64,000 nt of DNA, from positions 124,001 to 188,000 of the forward strand of contig NZ_SIZW01000043.1 of assembly GCF_009866805.1 (NCBI RefSeq), in the 5' to 3' direction. Shown here one piece after another: positions 16,450 through 25,093 of the stretch. This DNA is from Schauerella aestuarii (lineage in GTDB: Bacteria; Pseudomonadota; Gammaproteobacteria; Burkholderiales; Burkholderiaceae_B). The translations under genes and the position numbers were made by a program. The notes beneath the pieces were generated by a model. The model saw nothing but the letters and a program-made list of their open reading frames with translations, searched no databases and was not told the origin of the DNA. Each line of letters starts with the position of its first letter. Positions within the stretch are counted from its first letter, which is position 1.

Positions 16450-17316
16450 TTACTCCGAGCGCAGTTTGGGGTCGATGGCGTCGCGCAGGGCGTCGCCCAG
16501 CAGGTTCAACGCCAGCACCGTGATCAAGATCGCCAGGCTTGGGAACACCGTCAGCCACCAGGCGTCGAGGATGTTCTCGAACCCTTCCCGGATCATGCTG
16601 CCCCACGTTGCGGTGGGGGGCGGCACGCCCAATCCGATAAAGCTCAACGAGGCTTCGGTACGAATCGCCGAGGCCATCCACAATGAGCCGAGCACCACGA
16701 CATCGGAGATCATGTTCGGCAGGATGTGCACCCGCATCAGGCGCATGGGGCCGAAGCCGAGTGCGCGGCCGGCTTCAACGAAGTCGCGTTGCTTGAGCGT
16801 GATGGTTGGCGCACGGGCGACGCGCACGAAGGGTGCAATCTCCGTGATGGCGATGGCAATGATCAGGTTCTCAAGGCTGGCCCCCAGCGTTGCCGCGATC
16901 ATCAGGCCCAGCAGCAAAGTCGGAAATGAGAGCAGCACATCGACGAGCCCCATGATGAGCTGGTCCAGCAGGCCGCCCACATAACCGGCCAGAATGCCGA
17001 GGGCCGAGCCGATGGTCATCGCAATCATGATGGCGCCGAAGCCGACGAAGAGCGAGATGCGCGCGCCGTAGATCAGGCGCGAAAGAACATCTCGGCCGTA
17101 GCTGTCCGTTCCCAGCCAGAAGGTTTCCGATGGTGGCTCCAATCGATAGGCGATGTTCTGTTGCAACGGATCGTGCGGCGCCAGCCAGGGCGCGAAGATC
17201 GCGGCCAGTACGATGACGGCCAGCAGGCCGAGCCCGATCCAGGACAGTCGATTCTTGCGCAGTGCCAGCCATAGGGCATTGGGTCGTGCGGCGGGGGTCA
17301 AGGCGACAGCGCTCAT
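16450..17316 (-). CDS. Dipeptide/opine-type ABC transporter permease (DppC-like)
   Basis: 288 residues from ATG 17316 (4-base overlap with the upstream gene). The N-terminal cytoplasmic stretch and first helix (LRKNRLSWIGLGLLAVIVLA) are followed by the OppC_N signature HDPLQQN and FWLGTDSYGRDVLSRLIYGARISL; the EAA loop is EAGRALGFGPMRLMRVHILPN. Six membrane segments are expected. Pairs with the DppB-like permease to form the channel. Confidence 0.92.
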   Translation of the reverse strand: MSAVALTPAARPNALWLALRKNRLSWIGLGLLAVIVLAAIFAPWLAPHDPLQQNIAYRLEPPSETFWLGTDSYGRDVLSRLIYGARISLFVGFGAIMIAMTIGSALGILAGYVGGLLDQLIMGLVDVLLSFPTLLLGLMIAATLGASLENLIIAIAITEIAPFVRVARAPTITLKQRDFVEAGRALGFGPMRLMRVHILPNMISDVVVLGSLWMASAIRTEASLSFIGLGVPPPTATWGSMIREGFENILDAWWLTVFPSLAILITVLALNLLGDALRDAIDPKLRSE

Positions 17317-18254
17317 TTGTATTTCACCCGTGGATCGACGAGGCCGTAAACCAGGTCGGTGAGGAGGTTGACGACGATCACGCAAGCGGCGAAGACGATC
17401 ATCAGCCCCTGCAGCAGGCTGTAGTCGCGCGCGTTCAATGCACCGAGGATCAATTTTCCAAGCCCTGGGCGGTTGAACACGATTTCGGTGAGCACCGAGT
17501 TGCCGATCAGCGTTCCGAAGTAGAGGCCGACGACGGTGACGATGGGAATGAGCGCGTTGCGCAACCCATGCCGCAAGATCAATCGCATGGGTCGGACGCC
17601 TTTGGCGCGGGCGGTGCGCACATAGTCTTCGCCCATGACGCCCAGCATCGATGAGCGTGTGACGCGCATGACGTAGGCCATCATGATCAGCCCCAGATTG
17701 AAGGCCGGGAGCGCCAGGCCCCGCAGCTGCGCGAGCCAGTCGCCTTGTGCGGTCGAACCGATGACCGGGAACCACCGCAGTTGGATGGCAAAAACGAGCA
17801 GCATCAGAATGGCCGAAACGAAGGCGGGAAAAGACAGACCGGTCAACGACAAAAGGCGCCCGATGTAGTCCGGCCAGGCGTTGCGCCGCAACGCGGCCCA
17901 GATGCCCAACGGCAAACCGAACGTCACACCGATCAGCATGGCGGCCAAGGTGAGCTGGATGGTCCAGGGCAATACCAGCGACACCTCCTGCAAGACCGTC
18001 CGTCCGCTCGACATGGAAATGCCGAAGTTACCCGTGACGATGTCACGCAGAAAGTGCAGATACTGCACGTAGACGGGCGCATCCAGCCCGAGTTTCGTGC
18101 GCAATGCCGCCAGCGCCTCGGCGCTGGCCTGGTCGCCCAGCATCACCGCCGCAGGGTCTCCCGGAACGAGACGAACGAGAATGAAGACTGCGGTCAGCAT
18201 GGCGAGCAATGTCGGCAACGCCAGCAACAGTCGCTTGATGGTGTAACGCATCAT
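17313..18254 (-). CDS. Dipeptide/opine-type ABC transporter permease (DppB-like)
   Basis: 313 residues from ATG 18254; a second ATG at 18251 follows immediately. The start MRYTIKRLLLALPTLLAMLT and VFILVRLVPGDPAAVMLG are typical of DppB/OppB, as are the EAA loop RTARAKGVRPMRLILRHGLRN and the last segment DLVYGLVDPRVKY. Its start overlaps the end of the upstream flavoprotein gene by 4 bases, which ties substrate import directly to the oxidation enzymes. Confidence 0.92.
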   Translation of the reverse strand: MMRYTIKRLLLALPTLLAMLTAVFILVRLVPGDPAAVMLGDQASAEALAALRTKLGLDAPVYVQYLHFLRDIVTGNFGISMSSGRTVLQEVSLVLPWTIQLTLAAMLIGVTFGLPLGIWAALRRNAWPDYIGRLLSLTGLSFPAFVSAILMLLVFAIQLRWFPVIGSTAQGDWLAQLRGLALPAFNLGLIMMAYVMRVTRSSMLGVMGEDYVRTARAKGVRPMRLILRHGLRNALIPIVTVVGLYFGTLIGNSVLTEIVFNRPGLGKLILGALNARDYSLLQGLMIVFAACVIVVNLLTDLVYGLVDPRVKYK

Positions 18255-19438
18255 GCTGTGGACTCCTTGACGGAGATGAGAGGGGGCTGTCCGGATAAGG
18301 GCGGCAACGTCATTTCCATGGACGCGCCCATCAGTCGCGCGGCCTGAAGATTCTGGATCGGGCGCGCGGTGTGGCCGTCAACGATCAGGTCGGCTAGCGC
18401 CGCGCCGACTACCGGCACGAGTTGAAAGCCATGGCCGGAAAACCCGAATGCGTGAAACACGCCGGGTGCGTTGGGCGATGGGCCGACGATGGGCAGCATG
18501 TCTTCGGTCTTGGCTTCGAGCCCGGCCCACACCCGAACGATGCGAATATCCCGCACGTCGGGAAACAGATCCACGGCCGCATGTGCGCCTTTGGACAAGA
18601 CGCGCATGCGTGCCGTCGACGCCCCGCGATCGAGATTGGGCGTGCCCTGCAAGCCGCCGCCGATCACCAGGGTGCCCTGGTCGGATTGCTTGAATGAAAG
18701 CGATCGGCCCATGATCGATACGACTGGTTTGATGAACGGCGCCAGCCGCTCGGTCACCATCATCATCGACGACTTGGTGTCCAGTGGAATCTCGTCGCCC
18801 ACCATTGCGGCGATCCGGGCCGACCAGGCGCCGGCCGCATTGATGACCGCCGCTGCCGTCCAGCGCCGCTCGCCAGCAACGACGCACCAGTCGCCACCTT
18901 GCCGTTCGATGGCGGTCACGCCGCATTGCTCCTGGATCGTCACCCCAGCGGCCTCTGCTGCGCGCCGAAACGCGCGTAACGTGCGATGGGGGTCCGCCGC
19001 GCCATCGCTGCGAGCGATGGAGGCGCCCACGCAGTGTCCACTCAGCGCAGGCAGCAGTCGCTTGAGCTCATCTGGCCCAATCATTTCTTCATGCGTATAG
19101 CCAGCGCCCCGCAACGCGTCAACTTTGGCAGTCAACTTGGCCAACGACGCCGGACTTTCCGCAACGCAGATCTGCCCATTGGCATGAAAGCCGCACGTAT
19201 CGCCCACGAGCGCTTCGATGTCGTGCCACATTGCCATCGATTCCAGAGACAGATCGAGTTCGCCGCGATCCCGATTCAATGTGCGCACGCCGGCTGCCGA
19301 GGCGCCGGATGCGTGTCTGCCGACCCAGGAGCGCTCCAGAACAAGTACGCGTTGCCCCGCGCGCGCCAAACGCAGCGCCGCTGAAAGCCCATGCAAGCCG
19401 CCACCGATCGCGATGACGTCGAATCCCGTGCGCATCAT
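18251..19438 (-). CDS. DAO-family FAD oxidoreductase, HcnC/OoxB-like subunit
   Basis: 395 residues from ATG 19438 (or 19435). The FAD-binding turn is IAIGGGLHGLSAALRLARAG at the N-terminus; INAAGAWSARIA and the C-terminal FHAFGFSGHGFQLVPVVGAALADLI segment are typical of DAO-family amine/imino-acid oxidases. In HcnABC, octopine/nopaline oxidase and D-hydroxyproline dehydrogenase, a protein like this is the catalytic flavoprotein paired with an HcnB/OoxA-like subunit, which is encoded immediately upstream. It should oxidise a secondary amine or D-amino acid imported by the adjacent ABC transporter. Confidence 0.82.
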   Translation of the reverse strand: MMRTGFDVIAIGGGLHGLSAALRLARAGQRVLVLERSWVGRHASGASAAGVRTLNRDRGELDLSLESMAMWHDIEALVGDTCGFHANGQICVAESPASLAKLTAKVDALRGAGYTHEEMIGPDELKRLLPALSGHCVGASIARSDGAADPHRTLRAFRRAAEAAGVTIQEQCGVTAIERQGGDWCVVAGERRWTAAAVINAAGAWSARIAAMVGDEIPLDTKSSMMMVTERLAPFIKPVVSIMGRSLSFKQSDQGTLVIGGGLQGTPNLDRGASTARMRVLSKGAHAAVDLFPDVRDIRIVRVWAGLEAKTEDMLPIVGPSPNAPGVFHAFGFSGHGFQLVPVVGAALADLIVDGHTARPIQNLQAARLMGASMEMTLPPLSGQPPLISVKESTA

Positions 19439-20835
19439 GATTTCGGCTCCTCGATGTCGAGCGTCGCCAGCTCACCCAGGGTGAGCGGTTTGAGGGGCGG
19501 GCGGATGCGATAGAAGCCCACCTCGGCGACCGGCCTTTGCTGGGTTCGCGCGATGATGTGGGCTATCGTGTAGCCGCACTGACGTCCCTGGCAAGGGCCC
19601 ATGCCGGCCCGCGTGAACGACTTGATCTGATTGGGACCGGGACGTCCGATCAGGGCCGCCCGCCGGATGTCTCCGGCGGTGAGTTCCTCGCAGCGACAGA
19701 CGACGGTGTCGTCGCTGGGATCGAAGGTGCTGGGACGCGGCGGGTACATCGCATCCAGCAGTGGGCGACTCGACAGGGCCGAAGTCAACTGGCGGCGCAG
19801 GTGACTTGCCGCCTGCTCAGCTGCCGCGTCATCCAGTACGCCGGCACGACGTGCGGCACCGATGGCGGCAAGTTCGCCGCTCATGCAAGCCGCCGTGGCG
19901 CCGCCGATACCCGCGCCGTCGCCTGCTACGAAAATACCGGCCTCCGACGTTTCCCCCCATCGATCGACATCCGGGGCGAGGCACTGCTGCGCCTCCCGCC
20001 ACGAGTGTTTGCATCCGATGGTTTGCGTGATGTGGATGGAGGGTACGACCCCTTCGTGTACCAGCACCAACGTGGCGGGAACCGTCACTGTGGCGCCATC
20101 GGCCGACGTGTAGGTCAGGCTGTTCACACGACCGGCGCCTGCGACCGAAAATCGATCTACGCCGGGTGCAATGGGTATGGCGGCACGACGCAATTGCCGC
20201 AACCATGTCCAACCTTTCAGCAGGTCTCGCCAGGCGGGTAGCGCTTGCAGCAGGTGCGGCAGGCCACGCCGCAAGCTATCGCGGGGCGAGGTGTCGAGCC
20301 AGCCTGCAATGGTGCCGCCTGCTTGCAGCAGCTGCACCATGTAAAGCAGCGGCAGCGGGCCGCTGCCCACCACCCACACCGGGTTGGCGGGAACCTGTTG
20401 CGACGTCTTGAGCAGAATTTGTGCGGCACCCACCGTCATGACGCCCGGCAGGGTCCAGCCCGGAAACGGCGCCGGGCGTTCCTGCGCGCCAGTCGCCAGC
20501 ACGACGCTTTGCGCCTGCACGACCTCGGCCGCGTTGTTCCTGCTGAGATACACCTGCCAGCCAGGCTCGATCTGCCAGACCTGACTGCCCGGTTCATAGA
20601 CTGCGCCGCACGCGCGAAAGGCATCAGCGATGGCGGCACCGGAACGATACTGGTCGCCCAGCAGTGCACCGGTGGGCGTTGCCGCGACCTGCTCCACGGC
20701 GCGCCACACCTGCCCGCCCGGTGCGGGTTGCTCGTCGAGCACCAGCACGCTTTGACCGAGTTGCCGGGCACGAATGGCGGCGCTCATGCCGGCCGGGCCC
20801 GCGCCCAGAATCAAGAGATCGAAGGATCGGCTCAT
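19435..20835 (-). CDS. FAD/NAD(P)-binding oxidoreductase with C-terminal 2Fe-2S domain, HcnB/OoxA-like
   Basis: 466 residues from ATG 20835. Two dinucleotide-binding domains are visible: LLILGAGPAGMSAAIRA at the start and WVVGSGPLPLLYMVQLL near 155; GIFVAGDGAGIGGA is the FAD-binding C-terminal motif. The last ~90 residues hold a BFD-like 2Fe-2S domain with VVCRCEELTAGDI and GMGPCQGRQCGYT. This architecture is specific for HcnB / OoxA / NoxA / D-hydroxyproline dehydrogenase alpha subunits. It overlaps both neighbours by 4 bases, so it is made together with the HcnA-like and HcnC-like subunits. Confidence 0.87.
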   Translation of the reverse strand: MSRSFDLLILGAGPAGMSAAIRARQLGQSVLVLDEQPAPGGQVWRAVEQVAATPTGALLGDQYRSGAAIADAFRACGAVYEPGSQVWQIEPGWQVYLSRNNAAEVVQAQSVVLATGAQERPAPFPGWTLPGVMTVGAAQILLKTSQQVPANPVWVVGSGPLPLLYMVQLLQAGGTIAGWLDTSPRDSLRRGLPHLLQALPAWRDLLKGWTWLRQLRRAAIPIAPGVDRFSVAGAGRVNSLTYTSADGATVTVPATLVLVHEGVVPSIHITQTIGCKHSWREAQQCLAPDVDRWGETSEAGIFVAGDGAGIGGATAACMSGELAAIGAARRAGVLDDAAAEQAASHLRRQLTSALSSRPLLDAMYPPRPSTFDPSDDTVVCRCEELTAGDIRRAALIGRPGPNQIKSFTRAGMGPCQGRQCGYTIAHIIARTQQRPVAEVGFYRIRPPLKPLTLGELATLDIEEPKS

Positions 20836-21128
20836 GCCACCACCTTGCGTTTATCGTACTGGCGCGCCACGCGCATGCCATCGCGCACAGTCACCAGACA
20901 GGTTTGCGTGGATGCCACGCCGTCGACGATCGCCAGGCAGTCGAAACACACGCCCATCATGCAATAGGGCGCACGTGGACTCTGCGCGACCGGCGTATTG
21001 CGTGCCACGGGATTCTGCTGGCGCACCAGCACCGCCGCAACGCTTTCGCCGGGCTCGGCAACGACCGGCACACCGTCGATCGTCAGGGTCAGCGCCTGCG
21101 CGCTCGATTCATTCAGCTTGCGAAACAT
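20832..21128 (-). CDS. Small 2Fe-2S protein, HcnA-like subunit
   Basis: 98 residues from ATG 21128, a start lying 20 bases inside the preceding flavoprotein gene. The N-terminal half is a ferredoxin-like fold (ALTLTIDGVPVVAEPGESVA), followed by the cluster ligands CMMGVCFDC (C-x4-C-x2-C) and a fourth Cys in STQTC. HcnA-like proteins of about 100 residues are the gamma subunit of HcnABC-type dehydrogenases and pass electrons between the flavoproteins. A longer frame upstream to 21293 is antisense-free but lies in another gene and is not used. Confidence 0.85.
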   Translation of the reverse strand: MFRKLNESSAQALTLTIDGVPVVAEPGESVAAVLVRQQNPVARNTPVAQSPRAPYCMMGVCFDCLAIVDGVASTQTCLVTVRDGMRVARQYDKRKVVA

Positions 21129-22236
21129 GAAACCGCCTGTGATGAAAGAAATTGAATGCAGAGGGCAATGCGCCATCGACGATCGCTGCAGCCACGGGGC
21201 CGGCGTGGATCGGCGCCAGCGTGACGCCGGAATGGCAGAGGGCGATGAAGGCACCCGGATGGGTGGCGGATTGTGCATACACCGGCGCGCCATCGGGGGT
21301 CATGATGCGCAGCGCCGACCATTGCCGAACCCACCTGACTTCCGACAGTGCCGGCAGCACACGCAAGGCTTTGCGGCTCATCTGCGCCGCAGCGGCGGTG
21401 GTGGTGTTCATATCCAGACCGACGTTTTCCTGCGTGACGCCGATCATCACCGTGCCTTCGCCGGTTTGGCGCAAGCCGCTGGCGGGGTAGGGCAGCAAGG
21501 GCGCGAGGCGCTCGGTGACAAGCAGTTGCCCGCGTTGCGGCCGTATCGGCACGTCCAGGCCGACCATGGCGCCCAAGGCCGGCGAGCCGAGTCCGGCGGC
21601 AATGACAACTTTGGCACTGCGCCAGATCCGGGTGCCGGCCTGGACGCTGAAACCGTTGCGCGATTCAGGTGTGATACGCGACACAGGGGCGCCATGAACG
21701 AGGGTTCCCCCACCGGCCACCAACGCGCCCTGCAACGCGCGCAAGAGTTTCAGCGGGTTGATCTGGCCGTCACGGTGGCAGAAGCTGGCACCTGATACAT
21801 CGGGTCCCAGCGTGGCGTCGGGCATCAGTTGCATCAGTGCGCTTCGCTCGATCATTTCCGTGCAGGGGCTGATATTTGGGAGTTGCGCCTGCCATGTCGC
21901 GACACGTTCGGCGCGTGCCGCCATTTGGGCCTCGCCCAGACAGAACTGGAGTCCGCCGCGTTGTTCGAATTGCAGATCGACACCGCTCTGCGCTTGCAAT
22001 GCGGCGGCAAAGTCTGGCCAACGATCGGCCGCGTCGTGGGATAAGGCCTGATAGTCCGGCTTGCCGTAGCCCTTGCCTTGCACCCACAGCAGGCCGAAGT
22101 TGGCACGGGCGGCGCGAAAGTCGCCGTCGCCGCCGTCCAGTGCCAGTACGCGTTGGCCCAGACGTGTCAGGCCCAGCGCGATGGCGGCGCCCATGACGCC
22201 GGCGCCACAGACGATCACGTCGTAGTCGTCATTCAT
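21109..22236 (-). CDS. Second DAO-family FAD oxidoreductase heading the operon
   Basis: 375 residues from ATG 22236; a GTG at 22239 has better spacing from the GGGAGAAG ribosome binding site and may be the true start. FAD turn VIVCGAGVMGAAIALGLTRLG; NFGLLWVQGKGYGKPDY and the C-terminal ALCHSGVTLAPIHAGPVAAAIV are typical of DAO proteins related to glycine/sarcosine oxidases and OoxB. It is only distantly similar to the other DAO protein of the operon, so two flavoproteins may act in sequence or on different stereoisomers. The gene is divergent from lysR by 65 bases. Confidence 0.82.
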   Translation of the reverse strand: MNDDYDVIVCGAGVMGAAIALGLTRLGQRVLALDGGDGDFRAARANFGLLWVQGKGYGKPDYQALSHDAADRWPDFAAALQAQSGVDLQFEQRGGLQFCLGEAQMAARAERVATWQAQLPNISPCTEMIERSALMQLMPDATLGPDVSGASFCHRDGQINPLKLLRALQGALVAGGGTLVHGAPVSRITPESRNGFSVQAGTRIWRSAKVVIAAGLGSPALGAMVGLDVPIRPQRGQLLVTERLAPLLPYPASGLRQTGEGTVMIGVTQENVGLDMNTTTAAAAQMSRKALRVLPALSEVRWVRQWSALRIMTPDGAPVYAQSATHPGAFIALCHSGVTLAPIHAGPVAAAIVDGALPSAFNFFHHRRFHVSQAE

Positions 22237-22301
22237 CACGCGGACTTCTCCCGTGCGCCGATCTGCGTTAATCTCGGCCGCCGACCTCGTGGGACCCCAG
22301 C

Positions 22302-23219
22302 ATGAAACGCCCCTTGAATTTGCGTCAGATCGAAGCCTTCAAGGCTGTCATCGAACATGGCTCCGTCAGCCGCGCCGCCCAGTCGCTGTTCGTGTCGCAG
22401 CCCGCGGTAAGCAAGCTGTTGACGCACCTGGAAGAAGAAACGGGCCTGTCGCTGTTCGATCGCACGCGCGGCAAGCTTCTGCCCACGTATCACAGCAAGC
22501 TGCTCTATGAATCCATCGAGCGTGTTTTTTCGGGTCTGCAGCAGATCGAACAATCGGTTGATGCCATTCGCCGCGACGAGCAGCGATCGCTGCGCGTGGG
22601 CGTCATGCCTGCGCTTTCCGGTTCGTTCATCCGCCGAGTGACGACGCGTTTTCTCGAGCAGCATCCCGGTGTCCGCGTGTCGATCGAAACGCGTGGATCC
22701 CGCTTCGTCGCCGACTGGTTGGTGGCGCGCAAGATCGATGTGGGGCTGATCGTGCATGAGATGTATGGGGCCAACGTCAATGGGGAACGTTTGGTGCAAT
22801 CGCCGTTGGTTTGCGCCATGCATCCCAACCATGCGCTCGCCAACAAGCGCGTGATCCGACCGCGCGATCTGGACGGCGTACCCTTTGTCGCGTTCAGTCC
22901 GGAAAGCCAGTCCTATCAACTGACGACCGCCGCTTTTCATGCCGCCGGCGCGCACCTGAATGTGGTGCTCGACTGCTCGACCGCGCCCGGCGTGTGCGAA
23001 TTCGTGGCCGACGGCCTCGGCGTTTCGCTGATTCATCCGCTGTTTGCTCATGGTATGCAGGCGCGCCTGAAGCTGCGCCGTTTCGACCCGGAATTGCTGT
23101 TCGACTTCTATATCTGCCGCAGTCAGGCCGTGCGCAACTCCGCGCTCACCGAGGCGTTTATCGCCCAGGCGCGTGACGTCGCCACGGAACTGTGTTTCGG
23201 CAGTCTTAAGGGGCAGTGA
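22302..23219 (+). CDS. LysR-family regulator, OccR/NocR-like
   Basis: 305 residues from ATG 22302. HTH: NLRQIEAFKAVIEHGSVSRA, AQSLFVSQPAVSKLLTHLEE, SLFDRTRGKLLPT. The effector domain (SLRVGVMPALSGSFIRRVTT, TAPGVCEFVADGLGVSLIHP) resembles the OccR/NocR group that controls opine catabolism. It is divergent from the flavoprotein/ABC operon and convergent with the binding-protein gene, overlapping its 3' end by 14 bases, so it sits between the two parts of its presumed regulon. An LTTR-type palindrome upstream of the binding-protein gene supports this. Confidence 0.87.
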   Translation: MKRPLNLRQIEAFKAVIEHGSVSRAAQSLFVSQPAVSKLLTHLEEETGLSLFDRTRGKLLPTYHSKLLYESIERVFSGLQQIEQSVDAIRRDEQRSLRVGVMPALSGSFIRRVTTRFLEQHPGVRVSIETRGSRFVADWLVARKIDVGLIVHEMYGANVNGERLVQSPLVCAMHPNHALANKRVIRPRDLDGVPFVAFSPESQSYQLTTAAFHAAGAHLNVVLDCSTAPGVCEFVADGLGVSLIHPLFAHGMQARLKLRRFDPELLFDFYICRSQAVRNSALTEAFIAQARDVATELCFGSLKGQ

Positions 23220-24774
23220 CGGTCGTGTTCTCGGTAATCGGCGGTGCAAGGTTCAGTGCGCCCTGCAGGTCATAGCCGTACTTGACGCGAGGGGCATGCA
23301 CCCACACCTGCTTGAGTCCGAAGAGCGGTACGGCGCAGACGTCGTTGTGAATGCTGGTCTGCGCGTCTTTCCAAAGTGCCAGTTGCTTGTTCGCATCCGG
23401 TTCGGTGCGAGCGGCTCGAATTGCGTTATCGGCGATGGCGCAGTGTGAAAAGTTCGACATCGCCGTCGGCGCGTCTACTGCAGAGGCCGAATCGAAGAAC
23501 TCGTTGAGCCAGTTATCGGCATCCGGATAACGTGCGGCACCATAGAACACCAACGCACTGACGTCTTTGCGGCTTTGCGCCTGATACGTCGCGTGGTCCA
23601 CCACTTCCAGATTCAACTTGATGCCGGCCTTCGCCAACTGCGACTGCACGATCTCCATGATCGGCTGCTGTGCTGAGATGTTCGAAACGATCGATTTGAT
23701 CTCGATGCCGCTTGGAAAGCCGGCCTCGGTCAGCAGTTTCTTGGCACCCGCTACGTCGTATCGGTACTCGCCAGCCGAGCAATCGACGCCGAGATAACCG
23801 TTGGGCACAACGGAACAGGTCTTGGCTGCGACATCCGCGCCCACGTAGCGCACGATCTCGTCGACGTTGATCGACATGGCAAGTGCCTGCCGGACCTTGA
23901 TGTTGTCCAGCGGCTTGATGTTGCGGTTGACGTGCAGCACGCGGAATTCCGAAGGCTCGAAGATGTCCACGGCCATGTCGCGCTTGCGCGCCCGTTCAAC
24001 CCAGCGTTGCTCGCGCTTGCCCTGCATCAGGTCGATCTCGCTCGAGGCGAACGCCAGGTCGCGGGCGCTGTCGGACGGAATCATGCGGTACACAATCGCG
24101 CCGATTTTGGGTTGACCGCGAAAGTATTGATCGTTGGCCGCGAGCTTTACGTACTGCTGCGTGACGTGCTCCGCCAGCTTGAACGGGCCCGTGCCCACGG
24201 GCGCGTTGCCGAACTTGTCGCCCAATGCCTCCGCTGCCTTCTTGCTCACGATGTTGCCGCCGTGGTAATTCGACACTCGGCCGAGAAAAGCGGCATCCGG
24301 ATATTTCAGGGTGAAGCGAACCGTCAAGGGATCGACGGCTTCAACCTTCTCGATCATCGAGAAAGCGCCGGCAAAGCTGGATCGTTTGGGATCGGCCGCA
24401 CGCTGGATGGAATACACCACGTCGTCTGCGGTGACGGTGCCATTGTCTCCATGGAACTTCACGTTCGGTCGCAGGAAGAAGGTCCATTGCTTTTTGTCGG
24501 CGCTGGCCTCCCATCGTTCGGCAAGATCGGCCTCCAGCTTGGCGGGGTCGGCGCTCCCCGGCGGAAACCGCACCAATCCGTTGAACAGCATTTGCGCCAC
24601 GCTTTTGTCTGCCGTGGAGGTCGCGCGATGCGGATCGAGGGTCGCAATATCGCTGGCGTTGGAGCTGACACGAATTTCCTGCCGGGCCGCGGATTGCGCG
24701 TGCGCAAGGCTGCTGAAACCGGAGGCAGCGCCCAGCACTGCGAGCGTTATGGCAGATAAAAGTCGACGTGTCAT
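23206..24774 (-). CDS. Periplasmic substrate-binding protein, dipeptide/nickel ABC family (SBP_bac_5)
   Basis: 522 residues from ATG 24774, with AGGGA 5 bases upstream; the earlier in-frame ATG at 24798 lacks this. A signal peptide ends near residue 27 (SSLAHAQ). The mature protein has family motifs: NASDIATLDPHRATSTADKS, LAERWEASADKKQWTFFLRP, FHGDNGTVTADDVVYSIQRA, GTGPFKLAEH and LDNIKVRQALAMSINVDEIV. It captures the substrate for the DppBCDF-like transporter encoded about 5-10 kb downstream. It is transcribed from its own promoter, with LysR in between. Confidence 0.92.
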   Translation of the reverse strand: MTRRLLSAITLAVLGAASGFSSLAHAQSAARQEIRVSSNASDIATLDPHRATSTADKSVAQMLFNGLVRFPPGSADPAKLEADLAERWEASADKKQWTFFLRPNVKFHGDNGTVTADDVVYSIQRAADPKRSSFAGAFSMIEKVEAVDPLTVRFTLKYPDAAFLGRVSNYHGGNIVSKKAAEALGDKFGNAPVGTGPFKLAEHVTQQYVKLAANDQYFRGQPKIGAIVYRMIPSDSARDLAFASSEIDLMQGKREQRWVERARKRDMAVDIFEPSEFRVLHVNRNIKPLDNIKVRQALAMSINVDEIVRYVGADVAAKTCSVVPNGYLGVDCSAGEYRYDVAGAKKLLTEAGFPSGIEIKSIVSNISAQQPIMEIVQSQLAKAGIKLNLEVVDHATYQAQSRKDVSALVFYGAARYPDADNWLNEFFDSASAVDAPTAMSNFSHCAIADNAIRAARTEPDANKQLALWKDAQTSIHNDVCAVPLFGLKQVWVHAPRVKYGYDLQGALNLAPPITENTTVTAP

Positions 24775-24837
24775 GGTGTTCCCTGATCGGTGAGTCATGG
24801 ATGGATGACGGTCACACTAGTGGTCAGGCGAACATGC

Positions 24838-24866
24838 TGTCAAAGTCCGTTTTATACGTCTCGTAT
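24838..24866 (-). promoter_or_regulatory. Promoter and LysR-type box for the binding-protein gene, in the 24775-25093 gap
   Basis: On the minus strand a perfect TTGACA -35 (24838-24843) stands 17 bases before a poor -10 (CTAGTG, 24815-24820). Ten bases further upstream is ATACG-aga-CGTAT (24854-24866), a 13-bp perfect palindrome with the T-N11-A geometry of LysR sites. A good -35, weak -10 and activator box centred near -54 fit an LTTR-activated promoter. The rest of the 319-bp gap shows no gene. Confidence 0.55.
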
Positions 24867-25093
24867 TCTGCAGGGTTATAACTTTGCCGCGTGGCGATGC
24901 GTTTGGCAGGGGACATTCGCCAGGCCTCAGGGTAACTACCGGCTCAAATTAACTGCCGGGTTGACAGGGCTTAGCTCAGAAAAATATCGAGATGGGTCGA
25001 AAGGCAGGCCGCGTCGACGGGCAACGTGTGGGTGCCATAGGTGACGATGATCCACTTGAATCGACATGCCCGACTGGCACTGATGCGCCGAAT

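Noticed and set aside
18251-21128. Hydrogen cyanide synthase hcnABC
   Set aside because: Order and subunit types match, but coupling to a dipeptide-type ABC importer, an extra DAO gene and an OccR-like regulator fits opine or imino-acid catabolism better. I left the gene symbols empty.
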